Shown piece after piece: positions 8,167 through 17,617 of a stretch of DNA of 64,000 bases (position 1 is its first letter; the number at the start of each line of letters is the position of its first letter). The notes below the pieces were generated by a model that saw only the letters and a list, made by a program, of their open reading frames with translations, was not told where the DNA came from and did no database searches. The stretch lies in assembly GCA_016713245.1 (NCBI GenBank), contig JADJPM010000004.1, forward strand, positions 1,612,001 through 1,676,000, in the 5' to 3' direction. This DNA comes from Verrucomicrobiaceae bacterium (GTDB taxonomy: Bacteria; Verrucomicrobiota; Verrucomicrobiia; Verrucomicrobiales; Verrucomicrobiaceae). Position numbers and translations under genes: made by a program.

Positions 8167-8481
8167 TCACCCGCACCCACCGCACCCTTCACCTCGACGG
8201 CAGCGAAACCGCCCGCCACAGCGGCCAGTCCTTTTTGGGCAGCGGCGCGCCTGCTTCGCCTCGCTGGTACCCTCCTTGGCATCCACGGTGCGGATCAGCT
8301 TCAGCATCTCGTCGTTGAGCGCCTCCGCGTCGATCTCTCCCTCCCAGCGCCGGACCTCCAGCACCTCCTCCTCCGCCGCTTCCGCCCCCGCGCTGTCCTC
8401 CGTCTGCTTCACCTCGTTGGCCTGCTTCTTCCCCGTGCCCGGCAGGTGCCCGGCGGAGGAAGGCAAGCGTTTCGCAGGCAT
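8167..8481 (-). CDS. Small hypothetical protein, possibly frameshifted
   Basis: Begins MPAKRLPSSAGHLPGTGKKQ and has an acidic helical part (EAAEEEVLEVRRWEGEID, then ALNDEMLKLIRTVDAKEG) that reads like real coding sequence. After about residue 75 the composition degrades (Cys/Arg/Gly-rich), while a neighbouring frame continues with plausible protein (AAAQKGLAAVAGGFAAVEVK) towards the 42-bp array. This suggests a frameshift near 8250. It lies upstream of and in the same direction as the FN3 gene. No family recognised. Confidence 0.4.
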   Translation of the reverse strand: MPAKRLPSSAGHLPGTGKKQANEVKQTEDSAGAEAAEEEVLEVRRWEGEIDAEALNDEMLKLIRTVDAKEGTSEAKQARRCPKRTGRCGGRFRCRRGEGCGGCG

Positions 8482-8648
8482 GACTTCATGGGGAAATTCG
8501 GACGTGAGATTACCAAATCGCGCCCCCGAACTAAAGAATTATTTATTTTCGCCCATCAAAACTTTTATTCACAAACGGTACTTGCCAGCACCCCGGTGGT
8601 CCGGGTTATACCAGCGCGGAAATTCAGGAAAATCATTCGGTCCTCACC

Positions 8649-11600
8649 ATGAACACCTTCCGTCGCTTCACCCGTCGTGCTTGGCTTCTCCACGGTTATC
8701 TGCTCGCCAGCATGATCCTCTGGCCCGTGCCCACCGTGCGCTCCTACTGGACTTGGAATACCGCCACCAACGCCAAGGTGGAGATCGAGAACCCGCCTGT
8801 GGGCGATTCCTGGTGGGACGATGACAGCGATAGCGATGGCATGACGAATGCACAGGAAGTGGCCTTCCTGTCCGATCCCTACAACCGGGATAGTGACCAC
8901 GACGGCCTCACCGATACCGATGAGCGAGACATCACCCCTGCCATGCTCGGGGGAGCCATCACCACCGATCCCTGGAATTGGGATAGCAATGCCAATGGCC
9001 ATTCCGATCACGATGAATACTGGGCTTGGCAATCCGGGCTGACGTTAAATGTCAGCTACTACGGCCAGACACCGCCCAGCCCTCTTCCGCCGGACTATTA
9101 CCGCGACCTCGACGGAGACGGCACCTACAATCTTTGGGACTACGCCCCGACGGATAGCAGTGTCAGCTCGCCACCCGCTGATCCTGGCAGTGGCACCGGC
9201 ACGCCGCCGGATCCGACCACCACGGACAGCGATGGAGACACTCATTATGACTCCTCCGACAGCCATCCTTCCCTCAATTACCTCTGGGAGGACTGGAACT
9301 ACAACGGCACCAATGACAGCCAGGAGCCGCCGCCCCCTTCCGACAGCGATGGTGACACTCATTTCGACACTTCAGACAGCCATCCCTACGATCCCAGCCT
9401 CTGGGAAGACTGGAACTGGAATGGCACCAATGACAGTCAGGAGATCCCGCCGACCAATCCAACCGATCCAACTTCTCCTCCGGATCCCTATTATACAAAT
9501 AGCGATGGAGATAGCGCCATGGACGCGAATGACAGCGATCCCACCAATCCCTCCCTCTGGGAAGACTGGAACCGAAACAGCATCAACGACTCCGCGGAGC
9601 CTCCTGATGCTGATGGGGATGGTGTCACCGATGCCGATGAATACACCGCCGGCACAAACCCCTATTTTCACGATAGCGATGGCGATGGTCTCTCCGATAG
9701 CGAGGAGCGCACCGCTCAGACCAATCCGCTTCTCGTGGATACGGATGCCGATGGCCTCACCGACCACGAGGAAATCTTCATCTACCAGAAGAACCCACTC
9801 CTCTCCCGTTCTCTTCCCGGCCAGCAGCAGATCGATTATTATCAGGTCAACCTCGTAGATACCGATCTCGACGGCATCCCTGATCTCGTTGAAGCTTGGT
9901 ATGGTCGCGATCCCTCCAGCGATGCGGATGCCGCCTCCGATCTCGATGTTGACGGCCACTCGGATCTGGATGCCTACCTCGCTGGCTGGGCCTTCAACGT
10001 CTCCTTCACCTCCTACGATCAAGACCGGGATGGCATCACGGATGCTCGTGAGTCCTACTGGGGCTTTAATCCCTATGATCCCGATGATGCCACCCAGGAT
10101 GCCGATCATGACGGCCTTCTCAACATGGAGGAAATCCGCCTCGGTCTCGATCCACTTTCTGCCACCACCCACGGCACGCCAGACCTCACTTACGCCAACA
10201 CCACCTGGAGCCTCGGCTGGAAAGCCTGCCTGAACCCCGGCTCCTCCGCCACGACGCTCGATGATGACACCGATGGCGATGGCATGCCGGATCACTGGGA
10301 GCACCGCCACCGCCTCGATCTCCGTGATGCCCGCGATGCCATCCGCGATCCTGACAAGGATACCCTCAGCAACCTCACCGAATACCGCTTCCTATCCCAT
10401 CCCCGCATCCCGAAGAGCGAGAGCAACACCCACGACCGCTCCCGCCTCTATGCCACCGGCAAACCGCTGAACGCCAGCACCGCAGGCGGCCTCATGAACC
10501 GCTACCGGGCGCAGATCGCGGCGGAGTCTGCGGCACCTCAAAATGTATTCAAGGAATTCAGCTTTGCAGCTTTTGCGGCGTGGGAATGGCCCGATGATCC
10601 AAGCAATGTCCCAGACAACGGAAACCCAATTCCACAATGCCCATGCGGACGCAAAGACTGCGAAGCCTGCGAGGGGAACGGTTATTGCTATGGTTGTGGA
10701 GGTTCAGGCACCTTGCCTTGTGCGGGAGGGCATACCACGTCTTGTCCAACTGAGGTCCGGGGGCCTTGCCTGGGGCATGGCAAACGCCGATGCAGTAGTA
10801 CTCATTCGGGTCCCTGTGATGGAAAACACGGTTACAAGCCTGGGCGTAAATTCGACTGCTCTGAGCATGAGCATAAACCTGCCTGCGAGGGTGATGCTTG
10901 TGAAGAGTTGGAGCATTCTCATGAAGATTCAGAATGCAGCCAGGATGGGGAAGGCAACTGGTCTTGCGGCCAAGCAGGTCATAGCCACACGCCGGGAGTA
11001 TGTGATCGGCAGGTCAAGAAATGCGGCTTTGCTGACCATGAGCATGATAGTGACCCTGATAGTAGCTGTTACGTAGATGACCCTTCGAACCCGGTCCCTA
11101 TAACCTGCCAAGAAGAGGGCTGCCAAAATTTGAAGCAGTATTCATGCAGTGATGATGAATGTGTAATCGCACCATGCCCTGGACCAGAGGAATGTGACAA
11201 ATGGGAGAACGAACAATGTCCAACCTGCAAAGGTAAGGGCGAACAAAGTCGTAGCTGCTCAGAATCTTGCCAGAGCAGAGACTGTCCCGACTGTTCAGAC
11301 GGAAGCTGTATATGGTGCAGTGGCACCGGTGAAGACAACCATTGTAGTTGTGGCGACTCGACATGCTATTGTTTGGGAAATGACCCCGATTGCCCCAAAA
11401 TTCCAGAGGTGAGTCCGCCTGCTGACCCGCCACCAGAGATACCCTACCGTGAGAAACTGAAGCGCACCCTTTCAATCAGTGATGCAGCAGGACCACGTTA
11501 CAGGAAGGTAGGATTGAATGGCTTGCCCATACCTGACTCGAAGCCTCAAGTTCAGGATGAATCGGGTGAAAGTGAGGAGGAAACCTACATTGATGCGTTT

Positions 11601-14600
11601 ACAAGGCAGTTGAGACACTCTGTTTCCGACGTCTATGTCCATGCAGAAGGCTCTCAGTTGCCCCTCATGGTTCGACGGGATGCTTCCAGTGAGATGTGGA
11701 CAGCCCAGTCCTTTGAGTCTCCAGAAACGCGGCCATACCTACCCTTTGGAGCTGCCTGGAGCTCGAACATCTGTTCCTACATCCGCTTTGATACCGAGTG
11801 TGTGGACAGGGACAATTCGGTGGAAATCACCAACCACATGGGAGTTACTCTCAGCGTTCCCATCGAAGATGTCTCTCCTGAGGCCCAAATTGATATGGCG
11901 ATAAACGGTGGACTTAATTCTTTCGACCGCGTGACCACGGCTACGGTGGTTGATGAAATGGGCAGTTCTCAAAAGTATCTACCCAGCGCAGGAGGGTGGA
12001 TTCACTCGACAGAAGAGGTTTCTGACGCCAAAACGTCGAAGAACGTTTTCACTGGCAACGTGTTAATCAAAAAATATGGCACGACGTGCTATTATGAACC
12101 CACGGGCATCAGCCAAGTGCTGGGTGAGATAGCGACACCGAACCCCTATGTTGAGCAGACGAACGAACCCAAGAAGTCGCCCAATATCGTCAACTATGCG
12201 CGGCTGAAAGAGGTGCATGACCGTCATGGAAACCGCTTGATCTACCACTACCCGTTTTCTAACACCCTGATACCCGATTTAATTTATGATCCAGATCGCC
12301 CTGGACACAGCATTCAATTGGTTCAACAAGGAGGACGCGTCATACAACTTCGAGGTCCAGATGGCACTACCATCTGCTACGAATATGACGGAAGTTGCTT
12401 GAAAAAAGTCTTCCGCAAAGTGCCCCCAGGTCAGCCTGAATCTGCTTCGGTCCTTTATGATTATGAGCAGGAAAGCAGGCTCGATATCAATTCCTATAAT
12501 GAAGCCATGAAGGCCATGAGCCAATACGAGCTCGGTGATCCTAGGGGAATGAAAGCCGCCAAGCGAATTGACATCGAAAATCACATTAACTTGCGTGGCA
12601 TCACAGACGAACTGGGGCGGCAGTATATCTTTCACAGAGCCTATGCGGATCAGGACCCTGAAAAGCCCTTCTCCCAGGCCGAAGAGCTAGCACTCAAGGG
12701 TGTTTTTCCAAGTTTTCAGGGAGGGCAGGTTCAGGGCCGGCAGGAGATGATCAATCAGTTCAATGGCATGACTGGGGGAGCATTTGCCTCATATATTTCA
12801 CCAGGAGGGTATAGCGGTTTGGGTGGCTTTGGCGGCGGAACTGTATCATCTGGCACAGAGTATGAGGTATCCATGAAAAAGCCTCGGGTCGTTATTGCCG
12901 TGACGTCCCCATTGGGTACGACCAAAATCAGAAGCCAGCAGCAACAACTCCAGCAGTTAGACTGGGCTGCGCAGGCGGGACGCCTCCCATTTGATGAACT
13001 CAAAGCTCTTGCGCTCGCGGCGAAGTCATCCGGCACGGCGAAGGTTGTGAATACCTTTAAGGCTCTCGACGGCTCGGTGAGCACTTACACATTCAGTGAT
13101 CCCCATGTCCATAGTGGTAGTGATCATGCAGTTGCCATCGCACCGGGCTATCAACCTTTGCCAGGCTTGGGACTGAACTCCCGCTCCTCTCACAACATCA
13201 CTCAGACCATCAGTTACTGCGCACTCGTCATTGAGCTGCACAAAGACGCTGAGTTACTCAGCTCTGAGTCTTATGCCTTCAATTCAGACGCCTCCATGGC
13301 CCTCGCTTCCGCCACGGATCTGAGTGGAAACACCACCACATTCACCTACGGCACCGACGGCTACGACGACCCACTCACCGAGACAAGCTACCTCCAGCAG
13401 ACGACCGGCCCGGCCATCCCCGTCACCAAACGCTTCACTTACGACGACGCCACCCGGATCATGACCAGCATGACGGACCCCATGGGCGTTAGGACGGAGT
13501 ACAGCATCGAAACCAAAGATATCCTTCTCGACAGCGACGGTGATGGCACGGGCGACCTTCCCTTCACTGTCCAGGGCCTCAAAACCGCCGAAAAGGTGTT
13601 CAAAGGCAACACACTCCTCCGTGAAACCCGCTACAGCTACGATCACCCCAAGTTTGCCGGGCTTGTCACCAAACAATGGACCATTTCTCCAAATGAGGAC
13701 GTCTTGCCCAGCAGTGTCACCCTCACCACCCTCGGCGATCCTCATGACGGTGGCACCGACACCAACCCTGGCTGGTGGCGTGAGGTCACCACCACCACCG
13801 GCCCCGCCACCGACGCAGGCGGACTCGATACCTCTTCACCCTCTGCCTTTAGCTCGACGTATTCTGCTGCCGACTTCGCCGGTCGGAAGCGTTCCGTCGT
13901 CGATCCACGAGGTTTGATGACCTTTTTTGATTATGACGGGGCTGGTCGCCTCACCCGTGTCTATCACCCGGACGGCTCGGCCAAAGCGTTGGGCTATGAT
14001 GCCCATGGCAACCTCACGTCTGAATCCGATGGCACATTCACTGGCACCACCCTCCAAAGCGCTACCTTCACTCCCATTCGCACTACCTTTCACCGCTACG
14101 ATGCGCTGAATCGCCGCATCAAGACGGCCCTCGATCTCAATGCCAATGGCCTGCCGGATTGGGATGCGGCGGACTACGGCACCGGTGATCACAGTTACAC
14201 CCTCACCGGCAGCACGCGTGGCACCGCTACCAGCCCGCCGTTCTACGACGGCGACCTCGTCACCACGACCACCTACAACAACCGCAATCAAGTCACCTCT
14301 CAAACTGACCCCCGCGGCAGTCACAGCACCAACGAATACGACGACGCCGGCCGACTGATCCGCACCATGAAGAACGGCCTCGAGACCACCTTCACCTACG
14401 ACGGCCTCAACAACGGCGGCTCCATCTTCGACACCTCGGCCATCAAGCCGAACCGCACCGTCGATCCGCGGGGTGTCGTCACCACCGTCGTCTATGACAG
14501 CCTCTACCGCCCTGTCTCCAGCACCGTGAGCGATCCCGGCCTTGAAGGCGGCCCCATGTTCACCGCCGTCACCCTCACCGAATACGACCTCAGCGGCAAA

Positions 14601-15656
14601 CCCACCAAAGTCACCGATCCGCTTGGCCGCGTCACCCTAAACGAATACGACGACCTCGGCAATCTCATCCAGGTCACCGAGCCCGATCTCACCACCGACA
14701 CCTCGGACAATCCCACCGTTCAGAGCTTCTACACGCATCATGGGAAGCCGTGGAAGGTCATTGACCAGATGGGGAATGAGACGATCACCCGCTACGACGC
14801 CCTCGGTCGCCCCGTCGAGGTTCAAGGGCCTGAGTTGAATGTTGAAGGTTCGACGTTGAACGTTGGAAGTTCCTCTTCCCTCCGCGCCATCACCACCACG
14901 GAATACGACGCTGCCGGCAACGTCATCGCCGTCACCGATCCCCTCGGTCGCGTCGTGGAGACGGTCTATGACGAGCGGAACCGCCCCACCCATGTGTATG
15001 CGCCCACCATGTGGGATGCCGTCAGCGGGCAGTTCGTGCGGCCCTACGCCGAGACCACCTACGACGCCCTCGGCCAGCCCCTCAGCGTCACCGATCACAC
15101 CGGCGCCACCACCACGAACCACTACGACCCCGCCGGAAGAAAATGGAAAGTCGAGGCTCCGGCACTTCTCACTTCTAACGTCTCACCTCCCGCCACCGTC
15201 CGGCCCACGACGCTCACCTATTTCGACCCCGGCGGCCTGCCCGTGACCGTCACCAATCCCCTCGGCCAGACCATCACCAACACCTACGACATCCATGGTC
15301 GCCTCACCAGCACCCTCGATGCCGAAGGCATCCTCAACGAGTTCGACTACGATGCCGCTGGCAATCGCACCCTCGTCAAAGACGGCCTCAACCAGGAAAC
15401 CACCTTCGCCTACGACGGCCTCAACCGCCTCATCCGCCAGACCTTCGCCAATGGCGACACCTGGACGCATGGTTACAATGCGGTGCAGAAAATCGCGCAG
15501 ATTTCCCCCCCGCGGCATCACCACAGCCTACACTTACGACGCTCGCGACCGCCTCCTCACCGTCGCCACCAGCGGCACGGAGGGCGGGATTGCATTCCCG
15601 CCCACTTCCCGCTCCTACACCTACGACAACGCCGGCAAGCTCCTCACCGTCACTGA
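8649..15656 (+). CDS. Giant secreted TSP3 / Cys-rich / RHS-repeat protein, 3' end disrupted
   Basis: A 2335-residue frame. The N-terminal hydrophobic segment (LLHGYLLASMILWPVPTV) is signal-like. Residues ~55-625 carry many Asp-rich TSP3/calcium-binding repeats (DSDSDGMTNAQE, DTDADGLTDHEE). Residues ~662-915 are a Cys/His-rich region with about 38 Cys and DnaJ-like CxxCxGxG motifs. YD/RHS repeats run from ~1190 to the end (YDAAGNR, YDGLNR, ITNTYDIHGRL). At a C7 run near 15510 the frame leaves the RHS pattern; one C fewer restores YTYDARDRLLTV and later repeats until the gene meets IS sequence near 15720. No C-terminal toxin domain or RHS core-end motif remains. RHS proteins form cocoon-like shells around polymorphic toxins or act as wall-associated adhesins. 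Confidence 0.85.
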   Translation: MNTFRRFTRRAWLLHGYLLASMILWPVPTVRSYWTWNTATNAKVEIENPPVGDSWWDDDSDSDGMTNAQEVAFLSDPYNRDSDHDGLTDTDERDITPAMLGGAITTDPWNWDSNANGHSDHDEYWAWQSGLTLNVSYYGQTPPSPLPPDYYRDLDGDGTYNLWDYAPTDSSVSSPPADPGSGTGTPPDPTTTDSDGDTHYDSSDSHPSLNYLWEDWNYNGTNDSQEPPPPSDSDGDTHFDTSDSHPYDPSLWEDWNWNGTNDSQEIPPTNPTDPTSPPDPYYTNSDGDSAMDANDSDPTNPSLWEDWNRNSINDSAEPPDADGDGVTDADEYTAGTNPYFHDSDGDGLSDSEERTAQTNPLLVDTDADGLTDHEEIFIYQKNPLLSRSLPGQQQIDYYQVNLVDTDLDGIPDLVEAWYGRDPSSDADAASDLDVDGHSDLDAYLAGWAFNVSFTSYDQDRDGITDARESYWGFNPYDPDDATQDADHDGLLNMEEIRLGLDPLSATTHGTPDLTYANTTWSLGWKACLNPGSSATTLDDDTDGDGMPDHWEHRHRLDLRDARDAIRDPDKDTLSNLTEYRFLSHPRIPKSESNTHDRSRLYATGKPLNASTAGGLMNRYRAQIAAESAAPQNVFKEFSFAAFAAWEWPDDPSNVPDNGNPIPQCPCGRKDCEACEGNGYCYGCGGSGTLPCAGGHTTSCPTEVRGPCLGHGKRRCSSTHSGPCDGKHGYKPGRKFDCSEHEHKPACEGDACEELEHSHEDSECSQDGEGNWSCGQAGHSHTPGVCDRQVKKCGFADHEHDSDPDSSCYVDDPSNPVPITCQEEGCQNLKQYSCSDDECVIAPCPGPEECDKWENEQCPTCKGKGEQSRSCSESCQSRDCPDCSDGSCIWCSGTGEDNHCSCGDSTCYCLGNDPDCPKIPEVSPPADPPPEIPYREKLKRTLSISDAAGPRYRKVGLNGLPIPDSKPQVQDESGESEEETYIDAFTRQLRHSVSDVYVHAEGSQLPLMVRRDASSEMWTAQSFESPETRPYLPFGAAWSSNICSYIRFDTECVDRDNSVEITNHMGVTLSVPIEDVSPEAQIDMAINGGLNSFDRVTTATVVDEMGSSQKYLPSAGGWIHSTEEVSDAKTSKNVFTGNVLIKKYGTTCYYEPTGISQVLGEIATPNPYVEQTNEPKKSPNIVNYARLKEVHDRHGNRLIYHYPFSNTLIPDLIYDPDRPGHSIQLVQQGGRVIQLRGPDGTTICYEYDGSCLKKVFRKVPPGQPESASVLYDYEQESRLDINSYNEAMKAMSQYELGDPRGMKAAKRIDIENHINLRGITDELGRQYIFHRAYADQDPEKPFSQAEELALKGVFPSFQGGQVQGRQEMINQFNGMTGGAFASYISPGGYSGLGGFGGGTVSSGTEYEVSMKKPRVVIAVTSPLGTTKIRSQQQQLQQLDWAAQAGRLPFDELKALALAAKSSGTAKVVNTFKALDGSVSTYTFSDPHVHSGSDHAVAIAPGYQPLPGLGLNSRSSHNITQTISYCALVIELHKDAELLSSESYAFNSDASMALASATDLSGNTTTFTYGTDGYDDPLTETSYLQQTTGPAIPVTKRFTYDDATRIMTSMTDPMGVRTEYSIETKDILLDSDGDGTGDLPFTVQGLKTAEKVFKGNTLLRETRYSYDHPKFAGLVTKQWTISPNEDVLPSSVTLTTLGDPHDGGTDTNPGWWREVTTTTGPATDAGGLDTSSPSAFSSTYSAADFAGRKRSVVDPRGLMTFFDYDGAGRLTRVYHPDGSAKALGYDAHGNLTSESDGTFTGTTLQSATFTPIRTTFHRYDALNRRIKTALDLNANGLPDWDAADYGTGDHSYTLTGSTRGTATSPPFYDGDLVTTTTYNNRNQVTSQTDPRGSHSTNEYDDAGRLIRTMKNGLETTFTYDGLNNGGSIFDTSAIKPNRTVDPRGVVTTVVYDSLYRPVSSTVSDPGLEGGPMFTAVTLTEYDLSGKPTKVTDPLGRVTLNEYDDLGNLIQVTEPDLTTDTSDNPTVQSFYTHHGKPWKVIDQMGNETITRYDALGRPVEVQGPELNVEGSTLNVGSSSSLRAITTTEYDAAGNVIAVTDPLGRVVETVYDERNRPTHVYAPTMWDAVSGQFVRPYAETTYDALGQPLSVTDHTGATTTNHYDPAGRKWKVEAPALLTSNVSPPATVRPTTLTYFDPGGLPVTVTNPLGQTITNTYDIHGRLTSTLDAEGILNEFDYDAAGNRTLVKDGLNQETTFAYDGLNRLIRQTFANGDTWTHGYNAVQKIAQISPPRHHHSLHLRRSRPPPHRRHQRHGGRDCIPAHFPLLHLRQRRQAPHRH

Positions 15657-15756
15657 AAGTGGAACAGGTTTGCAACCTGTTCTCCCCGGCTCCGCCAACG
15701 TCTCCTACACCTACGACGTATCCGTCAGACCTAGCACCGTGGGTCTGTCGTAGTCA

Positions 15757-16101
15757 GTAAGTGTCGTAGCTTTATGGCTACGACGTTTATGACTACGAAG
15801 CGAGATCAGACCACCCTCTTGAAGCAGGACGTTTTGGGGCGCGTGACGCTCACACGGGACAAGCGCGAGGCTCTGCTCGATGAGTTCGAGCGCAGCGGCA
15901 TGAAGGGGCGGCCCTTCGCCCGCATGGCCGGGGTCAATTACCAAACCTTTGCCTCGTGGATTCAAAAGCGCCGTCGTGCCCGTGGCGACTATCAAAAGAT
16001 GGCGGCCATGCAAAAGACGGCCCTCCAGCGCCCTCTGCGCTCGGCTCAGCCCAATGGGAAGACCACGGCTTGTCTCCAGCTTGTTGAGGTGGCGCTGCCA
16101 T
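15757..16101 (+). mobile_element. IS66-family remnant, left part
   Basis: The fragment lies between the truncated RHS end and the IS3 element. It begins near GTAAGTGTCGTAGC, which resembles the GTAAG start of IS66 termini, and carries only the tnpA-like gene. The remaining IS66 genes (tnpB, tnpC) are missing, cut off where the IS3 element starts at 16102. Confidence 0.65.
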
Positions 16102-16133
16102 TGGCCTGCTCCCTGGGGTGGGACAGGTCATAA
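15774..16133 (+). pseudogene. tnpA: IS66 TnpA-like accessory protein, truncated
   Basis: A 119-residue frame. The core VTLTRDKREALLDEFERSG and FARMAGVNYQTFASWIQKRR matches the IS66-type accessory protein TnpA, a helix-turn-helix protein. The last ~10 residues (ACSLGWDRS) are encoded by the IS3 terminal repeat, so the native C-terminus was replaced by the insertion at 16102. Confidence 0.8.
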
Positions 16134-17024
16134 ATGTAGTTCCTGCGTCCTTGGGTTGATCTTGATGTTGGTTGGTTCTCTCACGCTGTCAAACGCAGCG
16201 AAGGTCTCGTCGAGCGTAGCGAGACGAGGCCGTAGCGGAGTTTGACAGCGTGTCGCCGCCTGTGCCGGGGTGCCGTAGTCCAGCGAGCTGTGAGGCCGGT
16301 ATTCATTGTATTCACGCCGCCATTGCTCGACGACAACACGGGCCTCCGCCAGGCTGCCGAACACCTCGCGGTTGAGGCATTCGTCGCGTAGCTTGTCGTG
16401 GAACGATTCGATGTAGGCGTTCTCCCAAGGTGACCCCGGCTTGATGTAGCTCATCTTGATGTGTCGATGCTGCATCCAGTCCTGGATCGCATACGCGATG
16501 AACTCAGGCCCGTTGTCGCTGCGGATGTGCTCAGGCGTGCCGTGCTTGCGCATCGCAGACTCCAGCACGCCAAGCACGTCCGTGGCGCGGATCGACCACG
16601 CCACATGCGTGGCGTGGCACTCACGCGTGTGCTCGTCGATCAAGGTGAGGATGCGAAAGGCGCTGCCGCCCTCCACCTGGTCGCTCACAAAGTCCCAGCT
16701 CCACACGTGATTGCGATGCGCCGCAGCCTGCCGGCCTTGCTGCCCAAGCCTCACTCTTCGCATCCGCCGCTGGCGTTTGCGCACCTGCAGTCCTTCCTCC
16801 CGGCGCACCCTCGCCACGCACTTCACGTTGATCCGCTCGCCCTCACGTCGCAGCAACGCCGCGATCCGGCGGTAACCGTAGCGCGGATGCTCACGGCTCA
16901 GCCGCACGATGCGAACTCGTCGATGCCTCGCCTCCGCGCTCACTTTCGCCACCCGGTAGTAGCCCGACCGTGCAAGCTCCAAGGCACGACACACCTGCGC
17001 GATCCCGCCCAAATCGCTTTGCAT
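16128..17024 (-). CDS. IS3-family transposase orfB (DDE integrase)
   Basis: A 298-residue catalytic ORF. It has an N-terminal HTH_21-like part (YGYRRIAALLRREGERINVK) and an rve core with DDE residues in WSWDFVSDQ, RSDNGPEF and ENAYIESFHDKLRDE. It ends in the usual EYNEYRPHSSLDYGTPAQ. The ATG at 17024 is one option; normally orfB is made as a fusion with orfA by frameshifting. Here orfB is in the +1 frame relative to orfA, joined at an A7 run near 17065, where losing one A would give an in-frame fusion. Confidence 0.9.
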   Translation of the reverse strand: MQSDLGGIAQVCRALELARSGYYRVAKVSAEARHRRVRIVRLSREHPRYGYRRIAALLRREGERINVKCVARVRREEGLQVRKRQRRMRRVRLGQQGRQAAAHRNHVWSWDFVSDQVEGGSAFRILTLIDEHTRECHATHVAWSIRATDVLGVLESAMRKHGTPEHIRSDNGPEFIAYAIQDWMQHRHIKMSYIKPGSPWENAYIESFHDKLRDECLNREVFGSLAEARVVVEQWRREYNEYRPHSSLDYGTPAQAATRCQTPLRPRLATLDETFAAFDSVREPTNIKINPRTQELHL

Positions 17025-17059
17025 GGCGTATCGTGCCGCCCGTCGCTTGCTGGCCGGGC

Positions 17060-17323
17060 TTACCTTTTTTTGCGTTGATGGCCTTCAAGATGTCGATCTG
17101 CACCGTCAAGTCCGCCACGATGCGCTTAAGCCGCCCGTTTTCTTCCGCCAACGCCCTCGCCTGACGCAGCTCATCGACCTGCATCCCGCCATACTTGCGC
17201 TTCCACCCGTAGTAGGTCTGCTCGCTGATGTTATGACGCGCGCACGTCCCGGACCTTCATCCCACCCTGCGCCTCGCGCAGGATGCTCACGATCTTCTCT
17301 TCACTGTGTCTGCTCTTTTTCAT
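17060..17323 (-). pseudogene. IS3-family orfA, frameshifted
   Basis: Starts MKKSRHSEEKIVSILREAQ at 17323, a typical HTH_8-type orfA. It then hits TAA at 17233-17231 after KVRDVRAS. Expected sequence is DVCARHN followed by ISEQTYYGWKRKYGGMQ; the observed bases lack two nucleotides at this point. The rest (leucine-zipper-like LRQARALAEENGRLKRIVADL) is intact in the shifted frame. The element is therefore probably non-autonomous. Confidence 0.8.
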
Positions 17324-17393
17324 GGTGTTCTGTTCTCCTGGTTTCGGAGCCAGAACTACATTTTACAACCGTCCTACTTTCAGGGAGCAGGCC

Positions 17394-17598
17394 ACCGCCA
17401 CTTCCTCTCCGGCGCGTGATCGAAGATGCTGCAACGGCTCTGACATCCCGGACAGATGACTGCTGACGTGCCCGTGTGCCGCAGCCTGATATGCACCGCA
17501 CGCGCCTCCATGCTCAGCTTCACTTCCTCAACCTCCCAGTCCTTGTCGAGTCCGAGGAGTAAATGATAGTGCGCTCGCAGGCTTTGATCGTTGGGCAT
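17394..17598 (-). pseudogene. ISL3-family transposase, N-terminal fragment
   Basis: The start MPNDQSLRAHYHLLLGLDKD and the zinc-binding part CPGCQSRCSIFDHAPERKWR are typical for the N-terminus of ISL3-family transposases. Only ~68 residues remain; the sequence ends exactly at the right end of the IS3 element. The catalytic domain is missing from the window. Confidence 0.75.
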
Positions 17599-17617
17599 TC
17601 ACCTTCTTACCCCACCT

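Larger units (their letters stand above)
16102..17393. mobile_element. IS3-family insertion sequence, 1292 bp
   Basis: The ends are an inverted repeat: left TGGCCTGCTCCCTG at 16102, right its reverse complement ending at 17393. Similarity continues inward (GGAC, then AAATGTAGTTC) for about 45 bp on each side. The ends read TG...CA, as expected for IS3. It encodes orfA and orfB on the minus strand. No target duplication is visible. Left flank is IS66, right flank is ISL3, so one or both flanks were probably lost by deletion or recombination. Confidence 0.85.

Noticed and set aside
7398..8318. A 306-codon plus-strand repeat protein across the 42-bp array
   Set aside because: It overlaps the start of the FN3 gene, has no ribosome site, and the repeat period (a multiple of three) keeps several frames open.
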